Origin: Atopsyche davidsoni
Lineage: Eukaryota; Arthropoda; Insecta; Trichoptera; Hydrobiosidae
Reading direction: 5' to 3'
Length of the DNA: 64,000 bases
NCBI GenBank assembly: GCA_022113835.1
Contig: JAILWY010000012.1
Location: 434,001-498,000 of the forward strand
This document shows, piece by piece, positions 12,301 through 23,900 of this stretch. The notes beneath the pieces were generated by a model that worked only from the letters and a program-made list of their open reading frames with translations, searched no databases and had not been told where the DNA came from. Position 1 is the first letter of the stretch; each line of letters opens with the position of its first letter. The translations under genes and the position numbers were made by a program.

Positions 12301-14928
12301 GGATGCCCTCGCCCGTGGCCACGCCGCCCGACGGCAAGTTCCCCATGCAGAACAAGAGCCACGTCAAGTTCGAAGCGCCCAAAGTTCCCGTCATATTCGT
12401 ACTCGGTGAGTGACATTTCCTCGGCTGGAGAGCGAGCAGAGGCAGCGGGGCAGGCCCGGGGCGGGATGCCCTCGCCCGTGGCCACGCCGCCCGACGGCAA
12501 GTTCCCCATGCAGAACAAGAGCCACGTCAAGTTCGAAGCGCCCAAAGTTCCCGTCATATTCGTACTCGGTGAGTGACATTTCCTCGGCTGGAGAGCGAGC
12601 AGAGGCAGCGGGGCAGGCCCGGGGCGGGATGCCCTCGCCCGTGGCCACGCCGCCCGACGGCAAGTTCCCCATGCAGAACAAGAGCCACGTCAAGTTCGAA
12701 GCGCCCAAAGTTCCCGTCATATTCGTACTCGGTGAGTGACATTTCCTCGGCTGGAGAGCGAGCAGAGGCAGCGGGGCAGGCCCGGGGCGGGATGCCCTCG
12801 CCCGTGGCCACGCCGCCCGACGGCAAGTTCCCCATGCAGAACAAGAGCCACGTCAAGTTCGAAGCGCCCAAAGTTCCCGTCATATTCGTACTCGGTGAGT
12901 GACATTTCCTCGGCTGGAGAGCGAGCAGAGGCAGCGGGGCAGGCCCGGGGCGGGATGCCCTCGCCCGTGGCCACGCCGCCCGACGGCAAGTTCCCCATGC
13001 AGAACAAGAGCCACGTCAAGTTCGAAGCGCCCAAAGTTCCCGTCATATTCGTACTCGGTGAGTGACATTTCCTCGGCTGGAGAGCGAGCAGAGGCAGCGG
13101 GGCAGGCCCGGGGCGGGATGCCCTCGCCCGTGGCCACGCCGCCCGACGGCAAGTTCCCCATGCAGAACAAGAGCCACGTCAAGTTCGAAGCGCCCAAAGT
13201 TCCCGTCATATTCGTACTCGGTGAGTGACATTTCCTCGGCTGGAGAGCGAGCAGAGGCAGCGGGGCAGGCCCGGGGCGGGATGCCCTCGCCCGTGGCCAC
13301 GCCGCCCGACGGCAAGTTCCCCATGCAGAACAAGAGCCACGTCAAGTTCGAAGCGCCCAAAGTTCCCGTCATATTCGTACTCGGTGAGTGACATTTCCTC
13401 GGCTGGAGAGCGAGCAGAGGCAGCGGGGCAGGCCCGAGGCGGGATGCCCTCGCCCGTGGCCACGCCGCCCGACGGCAAGTTCCCCATGCAGAACAAGAGC
13501 CACGTCAAGTTCGAAGCGCCCAAAGTTCCCGTCATATTCGTACTCGGTGAGTGACATTTCCTCGGCTGGAGAGCGAGCAGAGGCAGCGGGGCAGGCCCGG
13601 GGCGGGATGCCCTCGCCCGTGGCCACGCCGCCCGACGGCAAGTTCCCCATGCAGAACAAGAGCCACGTCAAGTTCGAAGCGCCCAAAGTTCCCGTCATAT
13701 TCGTACTCGGTGAGTGACATTTCCTCGGCTGGAGAGCGAGCAGAGGCAGCGGGGCAGGCCCGAGGCGGGATGCCCTCGCCCGTGGCCACGCCGCCCGACG
13801 GCAAGTTCCCCATGCAGAACAAGAGCCACGTCAAGTTCGAAGCGCCCAAAGTTCCCGTCATATTCGTACTCGGTGAGTGACATTTCCTCGGCTGGAGAGC
13901 GAGCAGAGGCAGCGGGGCAGGCCCGGGGCGGGATGCCCTCGCCCGTGGCCACGCCGCCCGACGGCAAGTTCCCCATGCAGAACAAGAGCCACGTCAAGTT
14001 CGAAGCGCCCAAAGTTCCCGTCATATTCGTACTCGGTGAGTGACATTTCCTCGGCTGGAGAGCGAGCAGAGGCAGCGGGGCAGGCCCGGGGCGGGATGCC
14101 CTCGCCCGTGGCCACGCCGCCCGACGGCAAGTTCCCCATGCAGAACAAGAGCCACGTCAAGTTCGAAGCGCCCAAAGTTCCCGTCATATTCGTACTCGGT
14201 GAGTGACATTTCCTCGGCTGGAGAGCGAGCAGAGGCAGCGGGGCAGGCCCGAGGCGGGATGCCCTCGCCCGTGGCCACGCCGCCCGACGGCAAGTTCCCC
14301 ATGCAGAACAAGAGCCACGTCAAGTTCGAAGCGCCCAAAGTTCCCGTCATATTCGTACTCGGTGAGTGACATTTCCTCGGCTGGAGAGCGAGCAGAGGCA
14401 GCGGGGCAGGCCCGAGGCGGGATGCCCTCGCCCGTGGCCACGCCGCCCGACGGCAAGTTCCCCATGCAGAACAAGAGCCACGTCAAGTTCGAAGCGCCCA
14501 AAGTTCCCGTCATATTCGTACTCGGTGAGTGACATTTCCTCGGCTGGAGAGCGAGCAGAGGCAGCGGGGCAGGCCCGGGGCGGGATGCCCTCGCCCGTGG
14601 CCACGCCGCCCGACGGCAAGTTCCCCATGCAGAACAAGAGCCACGTCAAGTTCGAAGCGCCCAAAGTTCCCGTCATATTCGTACTCGGTGAGTGACATTT
14701 CCTCGGCTGGAGAGCGAGCAGAGGCAGCGGGGCAGGCCCGGGGCGGGATGCCCTCGCCCGTGGCCACGCCGCCCGACGGCAAGTTCCCCATGCAGAACAA
14801 GAGCCACGTCAAGTTCGAAGCGCCCAAAGTTCCCGTCATATTCGTACTCGGTGAGTGACATTTCCTCGGCTGGAGAGCGAGCAGAGGCAGCGGGGCAGGC
14901 CCGGGGCGGGATGCCCTCGCCCGTGGCC
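9349..14928 (+). repeat. 163-bp tandem array of exon 1 plus splice donor (34 full copies)
   Basis: The period is exactly 163 bases. ATG CCC occurs at 9369 and every 163 bases to 14748, giving 34 complete exon copies; a 35th is cut off at about 14928. Each unit has a 103-base coding segment from ATG encoding MPSPVATPPDGKFPMQ and so on to PVIFVLG, then GTGAGT, then about 54 bases of intron-like sequence. Copies are virtually identical except for an A/G site in CCCRGGCGG just before ATG, which would be synonymous (CGA/CGG Arg) in the coding frame. Units contain AG dinucleotides that could act as acceptors. The 109-residue open frames on both strands here are frame rotations caused by 163 not being divisible by 3. 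Confidence 0.97.
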
Positions 14929-17900
14929 CAATTAGATCTATAATTTTAAGTCTTTGCGGTTTCATTGTAAACGTTTTACTTACAATGCCTTGCGTCAATT
15001 ACAGAACTGAAAAATGAGAATTGATCGTGTTTGAGTATACATAGATTTCGAGCTATTGAATTTCCCTTGATGCTGACACGCGCCTGTTCCTCGATAGGCG
15101 CCGCCGGGAGGTTCTAGGTCACTCGATTGAATTCACTAAAAAATTCAGACAGTTTGAAAGAATTAATAGTTCACCTTGGGGTGCTACTTTATTTTGTTCA
15201 AAGGATGAAGCTAATTTACAAATAAATATCAAGACTTCTAGCGCAAAGAGACCTTTATCACGAAAATTCTTTTGTAATAAAAAAATAAAAAGTATTGCGC
15301 TCACCTTGAAAATGAATATTGAATTTCATCTTCAATTTTTGGTATCACGCCGTACTTTGGCTTTCAATAGTGATACATGAAAGAGTTCCGAAATAATAAC
15401 AATCGATATATGATATGTCCGATTGTATGGTGCCAAAACATCAAGGTGTCTGACAATGAATGATTATGTATCCGCGTAGCTTATGATGCGTTGTGTTGTG
15501 TCGAGGGACATACGAGTATTTGTTGATCATTAATGTTCCCACAGAAACGGGCGGGAGCGCGCTGCGCCAGTCGGGATGTCTTGCATCACATTCCCTTTCA
15601 ACTTCGATTTCTGCTCAACTGTCGGATCATTTTTTGGCCCGTTTCGTGTTGCGGTCGGCAGATGCGGTCTCCGGTCTAATTTGCTGTCGTATTTGCTCAA
15701 TCAGGAGGCCCCGGCAGCGGCAAGGTGACGCACTGTGACAACTTGATGCAGGAGAAGAAGGGAGTCGTGCACATCAACATGACGGACCTCCTTCAGCAGT
15801 ACGCCATCGGCAACGGTGAGTGACAAGCGACGTCTCTGTTTATTTTTTTCTCACAAAAATAAAATCATTTCAGAATAATCGAGCCCGTTCCCGCTCACCG
15901 CGGATGATTCCGACTTCTCACCGAAACTGCGCTGAGATATTAAAAAAAAAATACCAGCCGGATTATTTTACTAAAGATTTATTTTATATTAGCGGTGTTT
16001 CCTCTTTTCGAAAAATTACTATTCAATTGTATTCCCTTATCTCTACCCGCTTTTTTATGCAAAGAGTTAAAGATCTACAATTTATCGGTTCGAATCTAGA
16101 TATCTTCTAAAAATGTTTTTGATAATATTTACGAGAAAAATAACAACAACTTCCAAAAGCGGCATTCAACAATGTTTACATTTTTTTTAACATTGCGCAT
16201 AAATATATTTATTAGATCGATTATGTTTTATCCTCCAAGCGGTGATTTGCAGTTTGTCTATCATAGTTGACCCCCGAACGGCTCGCGTCACGGCAGGACT
16301 GCAAAAAGTGATGCGCCCGCCACCCCGGCCGGGGAAATCGTTATCCATGCATATTTCATTCCCGAAGCCCCCCCCCCCCACTCCCCCCACTCCCCCCACT
16401 CCCCCCGGGGTCCGCGCTCGGGCTCGGTCGGCGTCCAAAAAGCGATCAAAAATCGCCGCCTTACTCATTACACCTGTCATACCTGTACTAAACACGATAG
16501 AATAAGTTTTTACTTATAAATTGTGAAACATCAATCCCGTAAGCATCTTCAAATATATTTGGAAAAATGTTTTATGAAATAATATAATAGGTTGGCGAAA
16601 CCGGTCACCAATAAAAATCTATATGTGGATAAATCACTCAAGTACTTTACTTATTATTTAAAATATTTAAATAATATAATAGAAAAAGCGGAGATAACCG
16701 TCACCTCTCTCATGATGCCGCTGGCCCGCGCCCCCCCGCCAAGCGAAAGCGACCGCAGCTGATGGAAAGTATCTCTACCATTGTTGACGGTCCTTAAAAT
16801 TTATTTCTCATTGAAAAAAACATCAAAGTCGAATGTAATATATATTATATTGTTATTAGCTTGAAATGTGTCGCGAGTGCTTATATCGGGTGGTGTGTTT
16901 TGCTCACAGAAACATTTACTACCGATTTTCCAATATTTTTTTTGTTCTTGTAATAAAAACAAGCGAAGGAGCTTAAACATGATTTATTACATTATTTAAT
17001 CAATCTTTATGTATTGAGTATAAAATGACAAATTGAGAACTTCGATATATATTTTTTTCTGAATTTAAAAAAAGTACATTAACATTTTTTTCAGTCATTT
17101 TTGTGTACGTTTCTGGAAAAAAAATGACTAAGGCTAATAACTTAAAGTAGCAATTCAGTCACAAAAACTGGTTAAAAGGAATGTATTTTCAGATATGCAA
17201 GACTTCGGAACTTTATCCAGCAAGACGGTTACGGAAGTTTTGATGCTGGAGATGAAAATGGCGCCGGCGGCCAAGACTTACCTCATCTCCGGGTACCCGA
17301 GGTCCATGAGGGACGTCGCCGAGTACTCCGACAAGGTGAGGGCCTCGATCGAAGGCCGCACTCTGCCGCGGTTCCCGTGAACGAACCGATTTATTTTAAC
17401 AAAATCGACAAGTACACCGAAGATTTTATTGTTTGTCGAGCTCTATGACTTGTCGGGTCCATTCGGTTCCGAGTGAACGATTTTAAAGCGACTCATCTGC
17501 AATCATAACAGACCAGCCTGTCACATCTGAGAAGTCCGCCATTCTAGCGATCGCTAGAGGACTAAGAGCAATTTTCACTTGTCTTAAAAAACTACTTGGA
17601 AATCGACCAATATTTTAAATATTATATTATGGTAGCATGAAACAAGCCAGCTATGTATATGATTAAACTAGCCTTCTGTCAATATTTAATGCGCGTTTTT
17701 GAGCCAATTCGTGGTTTTTTGATTTTCTAGATTATTTTGGTCGGTGTACTGTTCCCTCCAAAGCGTCGTCGCGAGGCTGCGGCCTGCGCAATCTGGGCTT
17801 AAAACTTTAAATTCGATTTGTAATTCAACCTCGCGCACTGGACCCGACTGGCCCCCCGAGTGCCTGGGGGCGCCCCCCGAGTGCCTGGGCGGCGCCCCCC

Positions 17901-20900
17901 GAGCGCCCGGGCGGTGCCCCCGACTGGCCGGGCGGCGCCCCCCGAGAGCCCGGGTGGCCCCGCGGGGAGGCCGGGCGCGCCCCCCGAGTGCCTGGGCGGC
18001 GCCCCCCGAGCGCCCGGGCGGTGCCCCCGACTGGCCGGGCGGCGCCCCCCGAGTGCCCGGGTGGCCCCGCGGGGAGGCCGGGCGCGCCCCCCGAGTGCCT
18101 GGGCGGCGCCCCCCGAGCGCCCGGGCGGTGCCCCCGACTGGCCGGGCGGCGCCCCCCGAGTGCCCGGGTGGCCCCGCGGGGAGGCCGGGCGCGCCCCCCG
18201 AGTGCCTGGGCGGCGCCCCCCGAGCGCCCGGGCGGTGCCCCCGACTGGCCGGGCGGCGCCCCCCGAGTGCCCGGGTGGCCCCGCGGGGAGGCCGGGCGCG
18301 CCCCCCGAGTGCCTGGGCGGCGCCCCCCGAGCGCCCGGGCGGTGCCCCCGACTGGCCGGGCGGCGCCCCCCGAGTGCCCGGGTGGCCCCGCGGGGAGGCC
18401 GGGCGCGCCCCCCGAGTGCCTGGGCGGCGCCCCCCGAGCGCCCGGGCGGTGCCCCCGACTGGCCGGGCGGCGCCCCCCGAGTGCCCGGGTGGCCCCGCGG
18501 GGAGGCCGGGCGCGCCCCCCGAGTGCCTGGGCGGCGCCCCCCGAGCGCCCGGGCGGTGCCCCCGACTGGCCGGGCGGCGCCCCCCGAGTGCCCGGGTGGC
18601 CCCGCGGGGAGGCCGGGCGCGCCCCCCGAGTGCCTGGGCGGCGCCCCCCGAGCGCCCGGGCGGTGCCCCCGACTGGCCGGGCGGCGCCCCCCGAGTGCCC
18701 GGGTGGCCCCGCGGGGAGGCCGGGCGCGCCCCCCGAGTGCCTGGGCGGCGCCCCCCGAGCGCCCGGGCGGTGCCCCCGACTGGCCGGGCGGCGCCCCCCG
18801 AGTGCCCGGGTGGCCCCGCGGGGAGGCCGGGCGCGCCCCCCGAGTGCCTGGGCGGCGCCCCCCGAGCGCCCGGGCGGTGCCCCCGACTGGCCGGGCGGCG
18901 CCCCCCGAGTGCCCGGGTGGCCCCGCGGGGAGGCCGGGCGCGCCCCCCGAGTGCCTGGGCGGCGCCCCCCGAGCGCCCGGGCGGTGCCCCCGACTGGCCG
19001 GGCGGCGCCCCCCGAGTGCCCGGGTGGCCCCGCGGGGAGGCCGGGCGCGCCCCCCGAGTGCCTGGGCGGCGCCCCCCGAGCGCCCGGGCGGTGCCCCCGA
19101 CTGGCCGGGCGGCGCCCCCCGAGTGCCCGGGTGGCCCCGCGGGGAGGCCGGGCGCGCCCCCCGAGTGCCTGGGCGGCGCCCCCCGAGCGCCCGGGCGGTG
19201 CCCCCGACTGGCCGGGCGGCGCCCCCCGAGTGCCCGGGTGGCCCCGCGGGGAGGCCGGGCGCGCCCCCCGAGTGCCTGGGCGGCGCCCCCCGAGCGCCCG
19301 GGCGGTGCCCCCGACTGGCCGGGCGGCGCCCCCCGAGTGCCCGGGTGGCCCCGCGGGGAGGCCGGGCGCGCCCCGTGCGCCTCGGTGCCGAGGACAGGCG
19401 CTTTGTTCTCCGTCGCATTGTAGCTCTGCGGTACGCAACTTTCCTAAAATACTGTCGACAATAAATCAGACCGAACAGAATGCGTCGATGACAGACAGTT
19501 TTTTTGCGTCAAGCGAAGATCGAGTATCGCCTTGTAACGTATTTGTTTTACATTATAAATCGGAAAGTCAATCGGTAATTCGGCCGCGATAACTGCGAAA
19601 GAGTGAATTCGATTCCCATCTGTGTCGCGATAAAACTTTTCGAGGATTTTTCTCGTCGTTTCGTGAGTGAATACGTGAATATAATAAATTTAATTTATAA
19701 CAATTATTGGTGCTTGTGTGTGCGTACTCAATATTGTGTACCGCCCGTGGGGATTTTTTTCTTGTTCAATAAATATTATTGTTCTGAAATACCAACACTC
19801 ATTGTAAACGTGTTATTGCTGACGAGGTATTGCGACATACGTTCAATGTCAAACTCTTAACGTCTGTTTCAATGCAATAGACATACAAATTTATTTTAAA
19901 ATGTAATTCACAGTAGTATTTAATTGTTAAATTAAAAAAGTATTATAAATTCACTAAGAAAACGTTACCAGGCTACGACAGCGAGCATTTTCAAATAGTT
20001 TTTAGAAACAAACGCGTTTTTTTAAACATATTCAACGATGCCTTTCCACCCTACGGCTAACTGGGTGATACATTTTATACCGGGATGCGGAATCACCACG
20101 ACTGAAGTGCGACAGCGTCGGTGCTGCAGGAGGCGCGGGACACTGTCCCTCTGGATCCACGAGAGCCTAATGAATTCTCGCAGGCAGCAGGACTTCTGCT
20201 GCCAGGCCTACATTTGATCATTTGAGTGTGCAGAATTATTATTACAGAGGTTTCCGCATAAATTCATTCCTCTAACGGGTACCCGTTCAAGGGCTCCGCC
20301 GACGCGTCAGACGTGCGATATTTGGCCGGTGTATCGAATTTCTACGTAAGTATGGTAGATAAAAAAAATTAAATCGATGTACGGTTTGTTTCATATATCG
20401 CAATTATTCGCTTTAATATTTTATTTATCGGGTGGCTTACTACCGGGAACTTTATTGCTTAAGTATTGAAAGTTTTGCTACGATAAATGTCGTAAAACTT
20501 ATATATATTTTTTCATTGAAATGAGATAGTATAATTTATGACAAATTTAAAAAAAAAAAGTTTGATCGTTACTAACATAAAAAACAGACAAATACACGCG
20601 AGATTTTCCGCTGGCCGGTCACCTCAGTGTCTCCAACTACACGATATTGTTCGAAAGCTTTGCTTGTGTATACTATTAGTATTTCCTATACTGGCTAAAG
20701 CTGTTTTTAAAAAAAATAGCTCTTATATATTTTATCCACCGGGAATTATTTTATATAATATTTGACTCTAGTCATTTATTTAGATATATTTTTCATACAA
20801 TTTTAATACCGTCGAATTATTTAAAAACAGACATATTTTTAACACACCTATCGGTTTATAATTAAAAAAATATATAATTACTGACTGTGTGACATTTAAA

Positions 20901-23900
20901 AATATATTTTTTTAATTGATCTTGAATGGCGATACCATGGTTATTCATGTGTTGTGAAGTTCAATTATAATGTTCTTACCCCCTCCGGGAGCCCCGAGGA
21001 GCCCCCGGGGCGGCTCCGGCGTCTGGCGCCCCCGCACATTTATGACGAATGTTCAATTCTTCATTAGAGGATTCGATTCGCTGACATTTATTGTCCCGGC
21101 GATCGAATTCCGCGCCCCCCGCGCCCCCGCGCCCCCGCCCCCCGCCCCCCGCGCCCCCGCGCCCCCGCCCCCCGCCCCCCGCGCCCCCGCGCCCCCGGCC
21201 GGCTCGTCCTCGTCGAGCCCTCAATGTCGACACGCTGGACAGCCTGCCGATGTTCTGTATTGATATTTTCAGCTAATCAGACCCAGCGTATCGCTTATTA
21301 TCCGAACCGCGCATTACTTGAGCCGACGTACAACGACATGCTATGTTTTAATTTCGACTACAGCTAAATTTGTGTACGAGTCCGTATGAAATAAAAGAAC
21401 GCATTGCATTTGTTCCTCAGGTAGGAGTCGAGGACTCACCTTCAAATCCGGCAAAGGTGTGTGGCGAGATTGTCTGGAGTCTTTTGTTTGAGGATTGGAT
21501 TTTGGCTTTTTCTCATTCACGCTTGCGCATCCGAATTCAAAACAAGATTCATCATCATCAAAACATTCACGAGCATGTCTATCTTTAGTTTTCTTACAAT
21601 AGTACAACATCGGGTTTTGACTTTTACAATTTAGAAGTGGATTTTAATAAAATATCGCAAGATACTCACCGATCTGCAGTCATCGACATTTTGCATGGCA
21701 AGAACCACCTTAGCAGAGTGACGTTTTGATGAAAGGCACTAGTATAGGAAAATACATAGAACTGCATATTTGGATTGATTTGAAAACTCCCCGCCTCGAA
21801 TTCCCATTCACACTCTTTGTCAAACTTCGCGCAGCATTCCGGAAGTCGGCGGCTTATAAATGTTTCTATCACCATAAAATATTTTTTTATAAATAACAAA
21901 AATATAACAAAGAATAAAAAACAAATATATATATGTATAAAACCAAATGATTAGGAAGATTACAAAGTTTTATAATTTATTTGTTTACCATTAGTTTTTA
22001 TTTATATTTATTTAATTTAGTAAAAGAAAACAAATACAGCCTTAATTCGTATAGAAAATCCTAAACTCGGGTATTAACCTGGTAACATTAATAAACAATT
22101 ACATTTAAAATCTACGCTGAACTTGGAATACATTACCGGAATCGGGTTCGATCCCCCATCAGACGAATGCTCGTACGAAGAGATATGTATTTACATAAAA
22201 ACATGTTTTGCAGAAGTGCACAGATAGCCGCGCGCAGTGTGTAGCGGACGTCGGCTTCCACCCTGCTAATTTACAAATTAAAAATGCTGTTTTTAAATTT
22301 ATTCGATCGCAAGAAATGAATTTTGTAACAATATTCAATTCTTCATGAACGTATATTTTTGAATTTTTAAATGGGTCCACGATAATAACTGTTAAATAAT
22401 TTGCTGTTGACGAACAACAACTGATGATTATAAAAATAGTATTCTCAACCCCGCTCGATGTCAAATAAGTTAAAGAACATTTTTTTAGAATGTTTGTACA
22501 TAAACACGATGGAAGTAGACACCGATTAGCTAAATAGTTATGATATACATTACATTACTTTTTTTTGGAGCTTCTATGGGGTGTTCCACCCCAGAGGAGC
22601 GCGAGGGACCCCCGAAGCCTCGACCACCGAGAAGAGCTCCTCCTGGGAGGGAGCGCGCCCGCGTGGACGTCTCTAGAAGCCAGCTCGCATTGTGCCGGCC
22701 GTCGATGACGTTTTCTGTGGTTTGTTTAGATCCAGGTGGTGAACGGCGTGATCCTCGTGAGCTGGAGGCAGAAGGTCCTGGAGCGCCAGATCGAGTACGG
22801 CGCGCGGCTGGGCCACGTGGTGCTCAGCCTGGCGAGGATGGAGCTCAACAATTTCTACAAAAACGTCATGCCGGTAGCTGACTTCTTCGACCAGAGCAAC
22901 TTACTTATTGTGGTAAATAGTATTTATTCATTCATCATTATTAAAAATATATATTTATTTATTAGCCGGATCTCACCGATTATGGACCGTTTTGACAATA
23001 TTTTCATTCTTTTCTGATCTGTCGTTTCGTCTCCGGGAGATTCTTTGCGCGACGAGCTATTCGAGTTCTGCAAATATAATAATTTGGCAACTGCAAATTA
23101 GCAGATGGATATTCTGAAAACTTTGACCCAACCTTATTCTAGATACTTACAGATGAATGTTATCTCTTGAATTTAAAACAGGATCATTCGCTCTTTAAAA
23201 AATCCACTGAATACGATGGGACCTGGACGGACCTGAATGAGATAAATCAATCTGCTTACGTTTTTTAGCCTGTCTCCGCGGTTCTTCTCAATTTCTCGAT
23301 TAAATCTAGCTCGTGAGACATACGCGTGTGAAACATACAGGAAAAAAAAACCCTTTGGGTTCACCTCGGAAACGTCAAGGGTACGCTCTGTCTAGTGTAT
23401 TAAGTGGAAATGTGTATTTGTGGGAATGCATAAATAAGACTTTACGGCATTATCACATCGATACTACTTGTGCATCTTCTTGTGAATACCTTTATTGAAA
23501 TTTCACTTATTTTTTATAAATTTTATACGTGGGCATTTTGTCTACCTACCATTTAAACTATCAAAAACAATGCGGATCGGAACTAGCGAGCGAAATAATT
23601 TTGGTGTAATTTGCCAGCACTGAGCGAAGTGATCGCTTGTGTCGTTTTACAGTCGGCCAACTTGTAGCCTTTAATTAATTAATACCGAGAATATGGATAA
23701 TATATTATATTTCGCATTTGCTTTATGCAGTCCAGTTATTCTTTTATTTAAAGCTATTATTTTTCAACTTGCAGTATACATTTAAGGTCGTAGATAATTC
23801 AAATTATTACCATTATCTGAAATTGTACTCTCCCCTGTAGAAGTAAGTTCATCTTCTTTATTTTTCTTGCAAAATCAGTGATTAAAACTGCCAACACTCG

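Noticed and set aside
9349..14928. CRISPR-like regular repeat
   Set aside because: Whole units are identical, with no unique spacers, and the unit is a eukaryotic exon plus donor.
9273..14998. More than sixty near-identical 109-codon frames on both strands
   Set aside because: Products of frame rotation across the 163-bp array; only the frame encoding PVIFVLG before the donor joins the kinase.
17744..19592. Overlapping open frames of 530-560 codons on both strands
   Set aside because: They are translations of the stop-free 107-bp array in several frames; no family match, no splice logic, and they lie in an intron.
22140..22165. tRNA B-box-like GGTTCGATCCC (and a relative at 28332)
   Set aside because: No A box or cloverleaf can be built around either; perhaps SINE debris.
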